Notes: generated by a model not told the origin, from the sequence alone. Shown: positions 38,401 to 44,229, counted from the first letter of the stretch. The stretch: 64,000 nucleotides of DNA from Bacteroidota bacterium (GCA_016194985.1 JACQAK010000013.1:1-64000), one strand, 5' to 3'. A program made the numbers and translations.

Positions 38401-39217
38401 GAGTGTTGATCCAAAATATAAATTATCGCCGCAAAACTCTCCATATTGTTTTGCAGCTAATAACCCAATTTACTACATTGATGCGGATGGTAATGTTATC
38501 CAACCCGCAAATGAAAAGTCAAAACAGGAATATAATAGTGCTGTAACAAAATTATTTACCGGAAATGACGTTGTTACTAAAATGCTAACGGTGACTGGCG
38601 AAGCAACAAATATTGGCAGTATTAGTAGAGAAGATTATGCGAAGGCTATGGGGTCACTAAATGATCCCGATCAAAGAGCAGCCTTTCATGGTTTGTATTT
38701 GGCTGCCAATTCTCAGAAAGTATATAACGTCCAGGTAGTTGGAGAAGGTGAAACCGCAACTGTCGGTGGAAAAGATGCTACTTCGGGTGCTATAAGATCT
38801 GCCGGAGGCGTAACTTATTCACAGGACGCCAACGCTCCTGTAACAGATGTTGCCATCTCAACGGAATCCGAGGGAGCTTTGAGAGCACCATTTGTAACGA
38901 GGGATAAATCGGCAATGATTGTGGGAGGAATATTGACTGCCTTTATTAAAACTGATCCTTTTACTAATGATCCAAATGAGAACTTTACGTATCCAAATAC
39001 AGATGACCCTGGCTTAGTGCAAATACAAAACGAAAATGTGGTTAGGAGAGCTACTGGCTTAGGTGAAATGTCAGGTACAGATTTTCAGAAACCGTCTGGC
39101 GAACCGTTTAATTCAAAGGAATTGAAACAAACAAGCAAAACCCCTGACCAAATTAAGTACATAAAATCGCATAGTACAAGGGAAGTGAAGAACGTAGATG
39201 TAACAAAGACAAAATGA
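26426..39217 (+). CDS. Giant YD/RHS-repeat protein with Cys-rich repeats, YCF48-like propeller and variable C-terminus
   Basis: This 4263-aa secreted protein has a signal peptide (about 1-22), an Ig/FN3-like segment near 190-300, and YD-type repeats (NIYDNQGRPAISVMPVPV). A Cys-rich zone spans about 1789-2190, with tandem units of C-x-x-x-Y-x-x-Y helices. YD repeats at about 2205-2300 follow, then a block of about 900 residues (2305-3225) of YCF48/BNR propeller repeats (YTSNDGGNTWQRL, LKTQDNGSTWDML, GFIIGHQGNVIKTTNGG). RHS repeats resume at FWYDRLGRMIMSQN. The RHS-associated core (GKEKDDEISGNGNSYDFGAR, then LGRWWSVDPKY) is near 3960-4010. The last 180 or so residues differ from the core and are probably the variable effector domain. 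No HExxH or nuclease motif is seen there. Confidence 0.88.
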   Translation: MKVLRFILLGILTLCAGLDAFSAIDHPITARIQSSGTSLVTIGQPLAEKTVTLLSASLPYVDLDIKNSIVFGVDLLSQKFVPGNHTYKIVLDVKQWDKNNVMTQTPYTLMINYVPFDTAAYKVRNIISFKNAYKFTFKITSIIQDGIAINTLPEHLYIDGDTYAFRNYDFSSQVNTPPVVQPISPINSPSQVLDLDCDTHPDEIKIDWAPVPGAEEYQLEWTFINNYYAPTPGTTVLTYNTNLAQLPYDFKGNSTRITTTNHSYNITLAFDHGYIAYRVRAVGKDLTTGRSVFGAWSIPNSQGKLNTVSTYYYVSNPHETKKNWQYNATFAEEGKKKEVVSYFDGSLRNRQTVTKSNSDITTIVGENIYDNQGRPAISVMPVPVYNNSCTNNYTDNTSIKYYENFNTDDTLKAYSSNDFDSDNSTLDSCSSIVSPMSTNSGASRYYSANNPDKINQQAFVPDAKKYPFTQVEYTPDNTGRIRKQGGVGPQYQLGSNHETEYFYGQPNQIQIDRLFGSEVGDASHYKKNMVVDANGQVSVTYLDQEGRTIATALAGDVPKNDNNVGNRLDPISSSLTSSVNLTVDLFNKDYANHSILNTPNIPYDAIVFNSQLLVGYDSPFNFNYNMSVDTLGDICAKMCFNCIYNLKIEVKNDCGEDEINKQLGHPIDSLIGKFQRDPVSGLVNFISDCNSVIPYSGSVLNHSELFTLNLPKGNYTITKTLSINKAARDTFINRYLSKTYNSCFKSLDDFVADALSKVDTSDCYIDCGKMLASLGSRDDFVSSGKGTDLQYDILYEQIKESCSEKTYCQTAYEQLLADVSPSGQYGQIVDPTTGLIDAHDHWLSVYCTTTDNKLPKNFTPTQFPTIGYNPPANPYCSNVTNWKNPHAEIGGNTYNYYFEQDGSKSYVDVIRTGPPGGYTYSPEVDDVTKVIYDVTTATFKTTPDNLKYLADFVAKWTGTWAKSLVTYHPEFCYYKACITFSKNDNSGKTISSEDFDRRFIQTNTFKQAVDSGLIATNYLSTSASTNSKITSWFSSTNVNNMFDPFVTSSSNYSIPGYGVNFGTLLSNKFANYITIGGTNYSMAEFAAITARCGNLVGANPNPSCSKFGTDFIPGNAVVNDSIRNKEWSLLRNLYISAKQTIQKQWMDEYTKRVCAGCNSCIGVSDFNPFAAGIAYPPFNNAPFSNGQQPCNWMNAGYYVGRTKRFVNPTDNQNLDANTIAYQMYLQTGQCPNAFNFEKLLSGLAFYSKLTASSEALINYAEYTSLFLSNSNFSPTNFPANSGYTWMADPATVSTNQLEIKITDPVNNNPACTVKLTPAVAGTPINWNTIKSFESLTATGSGSSQTFNIYAVIPNPVGSATPNSYVLLKGAISCINLSDCNFKDECKPNQYALDISTMLSAIASQNQITATNLNLNVNTPYPYASHITPVIKAKLGVSSNNLRYNYNSGAGQIEIYENSNPSKKLLFKIQSSSPALTPALFASIAYFQNVKSKYQNFFTLEAVNINNIVLSTIELSSSISTSGNTVAVAMGDCDKPTSVLCKEKEHILRSQLEDLLNDVLVKKPFDQNSMNLINSSFYINPLNDFIKDSSSHYSCAKDSLIMGTSNCPVVLKPEHNITTPPYLLSDLVGVSNLTGIGNLDATGSYHDFYFIGKFLTNNTTIYDTVKGTSCIPLKNCIQCLNGNDTLPVNSLESANQTDIRNGKLITDPTLALYKGYVANVDSLNIKNGWTTLDSNYVTASSYKEFALSGYQHPLNSYNTFISYFDPQIDNRNLVARLDSFTINYGYATNCDIEYKRYVTATNNYNDKAISAGITTTLTALDDSTFYANLLCDKSRVYLRYLSAFPKGTTAALDLKTYLLNIGQLPITTDPCAILYQAYASAYSNFVKAQSINPTCKDYQKSTPLYSYNDFIKFNLCCQPNTIAIDAYILALKTATACPGPFPSFKDCNATPDQQPTCEKSWLMYQDYIKAYNNSAYAIAHNSFLDATLYTNIYSFSNAGLCKCIDNYLGYLKGYIGASAESNMSAPVNIDHYGPCLQNLPEPTDPCKTSYDKYLVAIASYNDFVKTFNQQNPKIQLCFIENIYKIEQFTANGYCYCVDEFVAFINAIINGSIVITEQNSKEICAKLYIGRTCDREKPCSQPAPVNNYENPPYVDKENPCVRQLKNFALANAQNDYDHYRDSLITDISSRYHKKCLSAFENYTTNYNDKEYHFTLYYYDQSGNLVRTVPPEGIALKNITSPTSPEEIEVKKDRANNTHVVYTQHGLLTTYEYNSLNQLVKQNLPDHDQMNIWDYTLPNGLDSRLKITATQFVNTTKGYLTGYIDNSPVSGKQRGYLYTSNDGGNTWQRLNDLTAVDLKKIAMVNGSTIGYAVGKDGIVLKTQDNGSTWDMLDIYGTVQLKAEFTDLIFTSATDGFIIGHQGNVIKTTNGGTNFSVSNTGINTNDTLTGITFNNASGGATLKYFISARNKTGLIYGSTNGNSWTPITSVRQLNFKKVQMLNANIGFAIADEGTLVKITGGTAITPVACGNYYTIRDFYFKKASPVSASVEGIAIIDSANIAGKGKIYKTFDGGQTWTLMSANGNYYNALYFYSNDKGIAVGDKGLMKRVVLTTAPFGLLSVNTPNKYTNLKSVWAELKAPASSGINDLYIEAVGKFGTTHKFYHGKMNLTPAIPTVTWDSTAAPASVNSDIVRIYADLFGPAANIGIAGMFSSQNGVMHSFRKPQGSVTYVVQPTVYSPASTTANIKDITGDNSTDAFAYDATTNKIYHATLNAASNAIFTLINTAITNNTNPINAIQFQNGNIACVGDNGEFDFANLNGTYTAYVSQNNISINSGMLPLNDIQADGTAGGKVYAIGTDGTIVRSVNAASTQWQHYKSGNANVLNSIKFISSVKNVIAGNKGGIYLYDLTLNTSVVNTPPVTNDLYDIGISSTNAISIVGQNGTVLYSSNVTNLIANPIVTLTPITNKTLKGVAFVGTSNSFISVGDNAYLQLNLANTVSSKINMAFTPKLNDVHFTTAQSGFVVGENYTVRYTTDGGNTWGVSLPNSLAGAIPSLNRVWTNKSGIAIIIGNAGKCLPVNFGLVGNNINLLTGTSVQLNGIAFNPNQPNNGVIVGASKTAFKINFNASTNIYSTAALPLITTGNFDFNAVHMFGGSSNDFIAVGTKSKVGYFDGTSWSNKSPNLPNTYSFNDVYFHDYTEGYIAGDNGFIYKYDYTTFINNPSITAPVAWIGKPVKDQWLTTNADSAALKITTINFPKRYYGFVGGYFNDGRVLADYARVLHDESEKYSTRFWYDRLGRMIMSQNTKQYNAKVKRYSYTVYDALGRIIEVGELSDPNKQFTSIFGTYINAFYNLNAIDDIKLNTFINGNPRKEVTHTYYDNTVTGLAAQFPTGFTQDNLRKRVATITYEDVFDNNALTYKHATHYSYDIHGNVKTILQDNPSLNLSVNTLQRFKRINYYYDLISGKVNLVEYAPRQLDRFYHKYSYDADNRIINVQTSRDSVIWDNDATYTYYKHGPLARVELGANKVQGIDYVYTLQGWIKGVNSNVLDATKDPGKDGEATASNPYKYYARDAFGYTLGYFNGDYEPIDNIKWSPLTNRFEAVTASSKMISDRNDLYNGNISHMVTTITEPKVYTPTSYVPVTKPLGNAYKYDQLNRLTEARTYDNLSTATNQWDLTAPTVPDRYLNKFTYDANGNIMTQLRKDSAATTIDNLTYNYATLGGMKIQNRLYNVRETVNKTTYTDDIDDQGNFNNGTDKKLANKYNNYLYDEIGNLRRDSVEQIDTIKWTVYGKIKEIKRKPGSLKSNLKFDYDAMGNRIAKHVYTSANVWKSSTYYNRDAQGNIMASYTQRFIGTQMSYKLTERDLYGSSMVGTDNTVVELYGMSNTLYNDTSSNWLGRKTYHGTNHLGNVLTQITDRKIPVDNNGDGQIDYFLADIQSSTDYHPFGTEMSGRRLLSVKAKYGMNGKEKDDEISGNGNSYDFGARQNDSRLGRWWSVDPKYKLSPQNSPYCFAANNPIYYIDADGNVIQPANEKSKQEYNSAVTKLFTGNDVVTKMLTVTGEATNIGSISREDYAKAMGSLNDPDQRAAFHGLYLAANSQKVYNVQVVGEGETATVGGKDATSGAIRSAGGVTYSQDANAPVTDVAISTESEGALRAPFVTRDKSAMIVGGILTAFIKTDPFTNDPNENFTYPNTDDPGLVQIQNENVVRRATGLGEMSGTDFQKPSGEPFNSKELKQTSKTPDQIKYIKSHSTREVKNVDVTKTK

Positions 39218-39750
39218 AAAAATTAATCTTCATAATGCTGGCACTTGTGAGTTTATCAGGAACAGCACAAAATGTTTTTGGATATGATCCGTATGATACT
39301 CTTAAAGCGATTACGATTAAGGCAAATTTAGAATTATGTAAAAATGAAATAATTAAAAGTAAGGACATAATTTCTGCGGATAGTTTGTTTGAGGGTTTAT
39401 TAACAGGCAAAAAGAATACTTGCGGTTTTGTTGTAATGAGAAAAGGTAAATCCGCTCTTAAAACTTCCAGTAAGAAAAATACTTTTAAAATAGCAGTTTT
39501 CGATATGGAGTTCGAAGGAAAATTTGATGAGAAGACAGGGGAAATTCTTAACTTTATTGGCAAATCTAAGGGGATGAAATATAAAGTTACAGCCAATGGT
39601 ACTAATTATTATTTGGAAGAAATAAAGTTTAAGGAAAAAAAAGGAAATCAAAACCAAGTTGATGAACTTAGAAAAAATATCTCAACCTTAATTAGCTTTG
39701 TAAAGCAGTTTATACTGGTTCCAAATGATTTGTGTTTGAAAAAGATTTAA
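39214..39750 (+). CDS. Secreted small protein, candidate immunity or accessory gene
   Basis: The 178-aa product has a signal peptide (LIFIMLALVSLSGTAQ). A mixed domain follows, with ITIKANLELCKNEII and a beta part (FKIAVFDMEFEGKFDEK, KYKVTANGTNYYLEEIKF). Its ATG overlaps the giant RHS stop (ATGA), so it is translated from the same message. Genes directly after RHS toxins are often immunity genes; an exported one would protect the periplasm. This is a position-based proposal, and no homology is recognised. Confidence 0.6.
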   Translation: MKKLIFIMLALVSLSGTAQNVFGYDPYDTLKAITIKANLELCKNEIIKSKDIISADSLFEGLLTGKKNTCGFVVMRKGKSALKTSSKKNTFKIAVFDMEFEGKFDEKTGEILNFIGKSKGMKYKVTANGTNYYLEEIKFKEKKGNQNQVDELRKNISTLISFVKQFILVPNDLCLKKI

Positions 39751-39766
39751 AAATCGAGCATGATTT

Positions 39767-40096
39767 ATGGAAAAGTATTATACTAAGGTTGGAAAATCTA
39801 TATTTGGCCATTGGTATTTTGAACAAACTATAGAGAACTACAGAACTAAAATTATTATTTCAATTAACTCCGAAAAACTAATCATAAATTGGTACATAGC
39901 CGGTATTTACAAAGAAGGAATTGAAATATCCTCTAATGCTCACTGGTATGGAGATTTTCTTTGCTTTACTGAAGGACAAAAATATTTTGTAACTCATGCC
40001 GATGAAAAAATCTTGAAGTTTGGTGAATTTAGTCAACTTGGAGTTGTTGGCTTGGTAAAATGGGAATATGAATTTCAGAAAATGGCGGAGAGATAA
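39767..40096 (+). CDS. Small cytoplasmic protein, candidate immunity gene
   Basis: The 109-aa product has no signal peptide and many aromatic residues (FGHWYFEQTIENYRTKIIIS, AHWYGDFLCF). It looks like a single small alpha/beta domain. It follows the secreted 178-aa gene by 16 bp and is the last gene of the RHS operon. Its size and placement fit an immunity protein for an RHS C-terminal toxin, but it could equally be an orphan. Confidence 0.6.
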   Translation: MEKYYTKVGKSIFGHWYFEQTIENYRTKIIISINSEKLIINWYIAGIYKEGIEISSNAHWYGDFLCFTEGQKYFVTHADEKILKFGEFSQLGVVGLVKWEYEFQKMAER

Positions 40097-40103
40097 TAGA
40101 AAA

Positions 40104-40200
40104 TTAATCGAACCCTTTAAAGAATCTCTCAAGAGATATATTCATTGCGTTCAAAATTTTCATCAGAGTGTTACACTGAATATTCGCCCTTACCCATAAT
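40104..40200 (-). pseudogene. Decayed 3' copy of the adjacent XRE regulator gene
   Basis: On the minus strand the bases read ...ANIQCNTLMKILNAMNISLE, then RFFKGFD and a stop. This aligns with the C-terminus of the intact XRE gene (ANIQLNTLMKILKAMGVTLE, then EFFKGFN). The frame breaks near 40193, and no 5' two-thirds is present. It is a truncated tandem duplicate at the left edge of the accessory element, and could be a scar of recombination or integration. Confidence 0.8.
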
Positions 40201-40217
40201 AATTGTTCAGACTATTT

Positions 40218-40481
40218 TTAATTAAACCCCTTAAAAAACTCTTCCAAAGTAACTCCCATCGCCTTCAGGATTTTCATTAAGGTATTCAACTGGATATTAG
40301 CACCGGCCTCATACTTTCCATATTGTGGACGGCTAATTCCATTCTCATAAGCGAAGTACTCTGAACTGGTGTATCCGGCTTTTTTCCGATAGTATTTTAA
40401 TCTTTCACCAATCTCTTTCAAGTTTGCAGTATCATCCTTTTCAATCTTTGAAACCGATTTTTTGACTATTTTCTTTGCCAT
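40218..40481 (-). CDS. XRE-family transcriptional regulator
   Basis: The 87-aa protein has a Lys-rich N-terminus and one helix-turn-helix domain (about 22-80: LKEIGERLKYYRKKAGYTSS, ISRPQYGKYEAGANIQLNTL). This is the phage-repressor-like Cro/C1 type. It is divergent from the 69-aa gene at 40620, and the spacer contains repeats of AAAGAGTAA/CTCTTTATT that fit an operator, so it may be the element's own switch. A decayed second copy of its 3' end lies immediately downstream. Confidence 0.85.
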   Translation of the reverse strand: MAKKIVKKSVSKIEKDDTANLKEIGERLKYYRKKAGYTSSEYFAYENGISRPQYGKYEAGANIQLNTLMKILKAMGVTLEEFFKGFN

Positions 40482-40494
40482 TATAACTCCTTTT

Positions 40495-40560
40495 AAAGAG
40501 TAAATGAATGGAAAACCTACTTATTTTATTACTCTTTATTTACTACCTCTTTATTAAGAG
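40495..40560. promoter_or_regulatory. Operator-like repeats between divergent XRE and 69-aa genes
   Basis: AAAGAGTAA (40495-40503) and TTACTCTTT (40529-40537) are a perfect 9-base inverted repeat. A third half site is part of the perfect palindrome CTCTTTATTAAGAG (40547-40560). The common core is CTCTTTAtT. Three sites between a repressor gene and a divergent promoter fit XRE autoregulation. Confidence 0.5.
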
Positions 40561-40578
40561 AATTTTGTTTTTAAGTAT

Positions 40579-40586
40579 TATCTTTA
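40579..40586 (+). promoter_or_regulatory. -7 box of the 69-aa gene
   Basis: TATCTTTA resembles TAnnTTTG and lies 19 bases after the last operator-like palindrome and 33 bases before the ATG at 40620. Confidence 0.4.
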
Positions 40587-40619
40587 GTTATATAAAATAA
40601 TGACACTAAAGCAAAGAAA

Positions 40620-40829
40620 ATGAACACATTAAAAACTCTCAGTTTACTGGAAAAGGTTATCGATAAAGGTGGACTCCTTGGGAAAGCAGGCAAACTTTAT
40701 ACGAATGATGTACAAAAAGCGGATCAGTTTTTAAAAGAATGTGCCGCACAATGCCATATTAAAGGAGCAATTGATTATTGGGGCAATGATTTAGTAGCGG
40801 AATTGATTGCTTATGCCCAAGGCAATTAG
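40620..40829 (+). CDS. Small hypothetical protein (69 aa)
   Basis: The product is a short, mostly helical protein with LEKVIDKGGLLGKAGKLYTN and KGAIDYWGNDLVAELIAYAQ. It is read divergently from the XRE gene and upstream of parB. The ATG follows a -7 box and an A-rich leader, which makes it more credible than its size suggests. It could be an antirepressor or partition accessory, but nothing in the sequence decides. Confidence 0.55.
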   Translation: MNTLKTLSLLEKVIDKGGLLGKAGKLYTNDVQKADQFLKECAAQCHIKGAIDYWGNDLVAELIAYAQGN

Positions 40830-40883
40830 CGGGACTCAGGCCGCAAAAGCAAATACTTCGGACAACAAATCACTGACGAATCC

Positions 40884-40904
40884 GGACATTAAATCCGAAT
40901 GTCC
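40884..40904. repeat. Inverted repeat upstream of parB, parS candidate
   Basis: GGACATT and AATGTCC flank a 7-base spacer (AAATCCG). Nearby are two copies of AAATACTTCG (from 40849 and from 40938). A ParB-binding centromere often lies next to parB, but the classical parS consensus is not present, so this is only a candidate. Confidence 0.35.
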
Positions 40905-41016
40905 AGGAATGTAGCCAAAATAAGCCATTTCCCTCCAAATACTTCGCTGACAATGGATTCGTGGCACAACGTATGATACCACCCATGCACGTTAAACCAA
41001 TTAAAAAAAAAGTAAA

Positions 41017-41928
41017 ATGAAAACGCAAACAGCAAAATCAGGAAGTAAGCCAGCAGCGACTGCATTCCAAACAGGTAACTATTCATTAGTGCCACCAAGT
41101 CAAATCATTGTTGATGAAAAGAAAAACCCCCGTGAAGATTACGGTAATGTCGAAGAACTGATGCTTTCCATTGTAGAAAACGGCATCCGCAACCCACTAA
41201 AGGGTTACCTGAAAGACGGCAAGGTTATCCTAAGAGAAGGATTCCGAAGAATGCGGGCGGTGAAGCTGGCCTTAGAAAAAGGCAAAACCGTTGAGCGTGT
41301 TCCGGTAATTATTGAGGATCGCCCAATGAGTGAGGAAGAGCGTACTTTGGAATTCCTTATCAATAACGATGGTAAACCTTTTACCATGCTGGAGCAATCC
41401 GAAGTGATCCGCAGGTTGATGAACTTTGAATGGAAAGTAACGGACATTGTGCGCAAGACCGGAAAAGCAAGGGGCTATATTGAAAACCTGATCATGCTTA
41501 CTAAAGTACCGATGAAAATTCAGAACTACATTAAGGAAGGAAAGATCAGCGCACACGCCGTAATCCAAATCATGCAAGCCGTAAAGCAAAACCCTGATGC
41601 GGCAGCCAAGGAAGTAGAAGCCGCAATTCAGGCTGCAAAGGAATCCGGTAAGGAAAAAGCGACTCCGAAGCACGTCGGAACCAAAAAGGTGAAAAGCCAA
41701 TCCTACGGTAAGTTCTACAAATGGGCAGAAGAAATTGCTGATGCTATTGCCGGAAGGAAGGACGTTTTCAAACAGCGTGAAGAAGTGCTTGATAAAATGT
41801 TGATCGCTTTTGAGAACGGCCAGTCAGCTTCTCAATTCGCACAAAGTTACTTTGTAGATAAGAGTAAAACACCCGCTCAACCTGCCTCTAAAAAAAGCCC
41901 CGCTAAGAAAACAGCTAAAAAGAAGTAA
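41017..41928 (+). CDS. ParB-like DNA-binding partition protein
   Basis: The 303-aa protein contains the ParB/Spo0J N-terminal CTPase-type domain, residues about 20-130: VPPSQIIVDEKKNPREDY, ENGIRNPLKG and the loop LREGFRRMRAVKLA. A KorB-like helix-turn-helix follows at about 130-200 (VTDIVRKTGKARGYIENLIM, GKISAHAVIQIM). The tail is Lys/Ala-rich. ParB proteins bind centromere sites and segregate plasmids or chromosomes. No parA is adjacent, which is unusual for partition; phage-type ParB proteins can instead act in replication or regulation. It faces the Dam-ATPase gene. Confidence 0.9.
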   Translation: MKTQTAKSGSKPAATAFQTGNYSLVPPSQIIVDEKKNPREDYGNVEELMLSIVENGIRNPLKGYLKDGKVILREGFRRMRAVKLALEKGKTVERVPVIIEDRPMSEEERTLEFLINNDGKPFTMLEQSEVIRRLMNFEWKVTDIVRKTGKARGYIENLIMLTKVPMKIQNYIKEGKISAHAVIQIMQAVKQNPDAAAKEVEAAIQAAKESGKEKATPKHVGTKKVKSQSYGKFYKWAEEIADAIAGRKDVFKQREEVLDKMLIAFENGQSASQFAQSYFVDKSKTPAQPASKKSPAKKTAKKK

Positions 41929-41950
41929 CAACTCTCCCCTTCAGGCAGGA

Positions 41951-41974
41951 GCCTTGCGCAAGCGCAGGGCTTTT
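41951..41974 (+). terminator. Terminator of parB
   Basis: GCCTTGCGC pairs with GCGCAGGGC (one G-U) around AA and is followed by TTTT. It lies in the gap between the convergent parB and Dam-ATPase genes. Confidence 0.8.
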
Positions 41975-42014
41975 GTCGTTCTGTGCATCCAATATTTCAA
42001 AGAACAAACTTTAA

Positions 42015-44204
42015 TTACCACTCGCAGTAGAATAGTTTATCCTCCCCTGCAATTTTTTTAAGTTCAGTTTCCGTTCCTTCCAGTTCCACATTGAAATATG
42101 AAACTCCGTGGCTAATATTATCCGAATCATTGTAATAGAAGTGTAGCGACTTAATCTTGGCTTTTACCTTCTCATCAATCATCGCTTGTTGGGCAAGTAT
42201 GGTTGCCGTCTCCTCAACCCTTGATGTTTGATTATAAATGATAGGAACAATTTTAACAGGATCAGCACCTTCAGGCAGCATTTCAATTGCAAGTTCTTCT
42301 AATGGAATACCGAGTTGTGTTTTCTTTGCAATGGTTTTTCCTCTTGACTTTACAAGCAATTTTTTGTTTTTACTTTTTTGCAATTTCTCTTTCACGTCTT
42401 TTTTTTTAATTCCTGCTAATGATTGCATCTCCTCATTAACAGGCGAACCTACTTCCTGAGAATCAGGAAAGATGCCCATTTCCCCGCCCTGATTGAAACG
42501 GCCATACTGAACGGCTTTTCCGATCTCCGGCACTTCGATTACCACGTCCACGTCATGCTGGAATTCATTGTTGCCTTTAAACTTCCCGGCCTTGGTAGCC
42601 TGAAATACATAGACAAATGATTTGCCTTTGTTTTCAGATTTCAGTTTCTCCAAATCTTTCGGAGTAAGTCCGAGCTTATTTACTGAATCGAGAAAAATAA
42701 AATTGTAAGGACTCAGGTCGGCTGGTATGCCATCGGCTACCGTTAAGTTTTCATGGGCGACATCCTTTTCTTTCAGTTTATCCTGCAATGTTTTATCCAG
42801 CTTCTCTTCTTTGGCTACGTATAATACCTTGCCATGATTTCTTGCTAAATATCCTGCAAAATCTACGCACAAATAACTTTTACCCATCTTAGGCATACCA
42901 AATACCATTGCTGTGAATCCCGGCGCAGGATCGCCTATAAAGGCTAACCAACGATCTTTGAATCCTATGGTATTGAAATGAAGGTTAGCAAAGTCGGTGC
43001 TGGGCATAATGTTGACCTGTGGTGAAGGGTTATTTATGCCATCTAAACCGATGGATTTCTTTTTTGATTTTGCATAGTTGGGATCAATATCCTCGTACGC
43101 ATTCTCGTACTTTTCAATGATACCATTCAATTTTTTTATTGTTGCAGGTCTCAGTTTAAAAATCATTGCATTCTTCATGGAATTATAGGCTTTAATAGCA
43201 GCCTCCTGAATCGCGAGTATTTCTTTAGCCACTGGAGATTTCTTGGTAATCTTTTTTTCCTTGATGGCATTTTGAAGTTCATCAATAAAAATTTCAAAGG
43301 TCTTTTTATAAATAATTTGTCCGTCAAATTTCAAAAAACGATTTATGAAGTTGACTTCTTTTGAAATTCCCGAATATGGATCATTCTTTTTTATGTTATT
43401 TGTTGTTTCGGTTCCGTTTAAATTCAGAGTTGTTGGCTCATAGTTCATTACCATCATCTCCACCTTTTGCTTATCGGTCAATTTGGTAACAGCAACCGAC
43501 TTGCTGATCTTCTTAACCCTCCATTTATATTTTTTGATAAACTTGTTAAGGATTGGATTCGGATATGAGCTTAACAGAAATTTACCTTTCAGCTTTGCCA
43601 GCCTGTTTAGCAGAGCTTCGTATTCAGCTTCCGAATAACCCTCGTAGTGTCCCTGATCCGAATTGATGTAAGGCGGATCGCAATAAATGAATGCTGTTTT
43701 ATCATCGCAGCGATCAATCACTTTTAAAGCATCGTTGTGTTCCACCTGCACCGTTTTCATTCGGTCGGCATATTCCTTAGTGAAAGAGTCACGCTTAAAC
43801 GCAACTGCTTTCTCTTTTGAATTAGTTTTTCCAAATCCCCACGAACCAATGATCCCGGCAAAGCCCTGATTGGTTAAAACCCAAAACGCCCATGCTCTTT
43901 GAACGTCCGAAAACATGTCGGGAAAATCATATATCGCTTTCGCACGTTTAAAGAGTTCCCTACTGTGTGGGGAACCCTGTATTTCTTTTTGCAGTTCGCT
44001 GAATTTTGTTTTTACTACTTTAAAAAAGTTAACCACTTCACCATTCAGGTCGTTGATCACTTCCACATCGGATTTTGGTTTGGCAAAAAACAATGCCCCT
44101 CCACCAAAGAAAGGTTCGCAGTATATTTTATGTGGTGGTATAAGCGGAAGCAGGTATTTTAGAAGTGACTGCTTCCCCCCGTAATAAGTGATCGGTGTTC
44201 TCAT
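42015..44204 (-). CDS. Dam-type (D12) adenine methylase fused to a RadA/RecA-like ATPase
   Basis: The 729-aa protein joins two modules. Residues 1-260 are a D12-class DNA adenine-N6 methyltransferase: TPITYYGGKQSLLKYLL, the SAM site CEPFFGGGALFF (29-40), and the catalytic YCDPPY near 175. After a helical linker (260-405) comes a P-loop ATPase: Walker A GMPKMGKS near 436, Walker B FIFLDSV near 500, and QATKAGKFKG followed by FQHDVDVVIEV near 532-550, the RadA/DnaB-type motif set. The C-terminal 130 residues are a separate alpha/beta domain. It would methylate element DNA and couple ATP hydrolysis to replication, recombination or packaging. The fusion itself is unusual. Confidence 0.85.
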   Translation of the reverse strand: MRTPITYYGGKQSLLKYLLPLIPPHKIYCEPFFGGGALFFAKPKSDVEVINDLNGEVVNFFKVVKTKFSELQKEIQGSPHSRELFKRAKAIYDFPDMFSDVQRAWAFWVLTNQGFAGIIGSWGFGKTNSKEKAVAFKRDSFTKEYADRMKTVQVEHNDALKVIDRCDDKTAFIYCDPPYINSDQGHYEGYSEAEYEALLNRLAKLKGKFLLSSYPNPILNKFIKKYKWRVKKISKSVAVTKLTDKQKVEMMVMNYEPTTLNLNGTETTNNIKKNDPYSGISKEVNFINRFLKFDGQIIYKKTFEIFIDELQNAIKEKKITKKSPVAKEILAIQEAAIKAYNSMKNAMIFKLRPATIKKLNGIIEKYENAYEDIDPNYAKSKKKSIGLDGINNPSPQVNIMPSTDFANLHFNTIGFKDRWLAFIGDPAPGFTAMVFGMPKMGKSYLCVDFAGYLARNHGKVLYVAKEEKLDKTLQDKLKEKDVAHENLTVADGIPADLSPYNFIFLDSVNKLGLTPKDLEKLKSENKGKSFVYVFQATKAGKFKGNNEFQHDVDVVIEVPEIGKAVQYGRFNQGGEMGIFPDSQEVGSPVNEEMQSLAGIKKKDVKEKLQKSKNKKLLVKSRGKTIAKKTQLGIPLEELAIEMLPEGADPVKIVPIIYNQTSRVEETATILAQQAMIDEKVKAKIKSLHFYYNDSDNISHGVSYFNVELEGTETELKKIAGEDKLFYCEW

Positions 44205-44229
44205 AAAAATATTTTCTATTATAAAATTG

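Noticed and set aside
26426-39217. T9SS C-terminal sorting domain on the giant RHS protein
   Set aside because: The C-terminus ends in a charged, non-beta tail after the RHS core; no type A or B sorting-domain pattern is visible.
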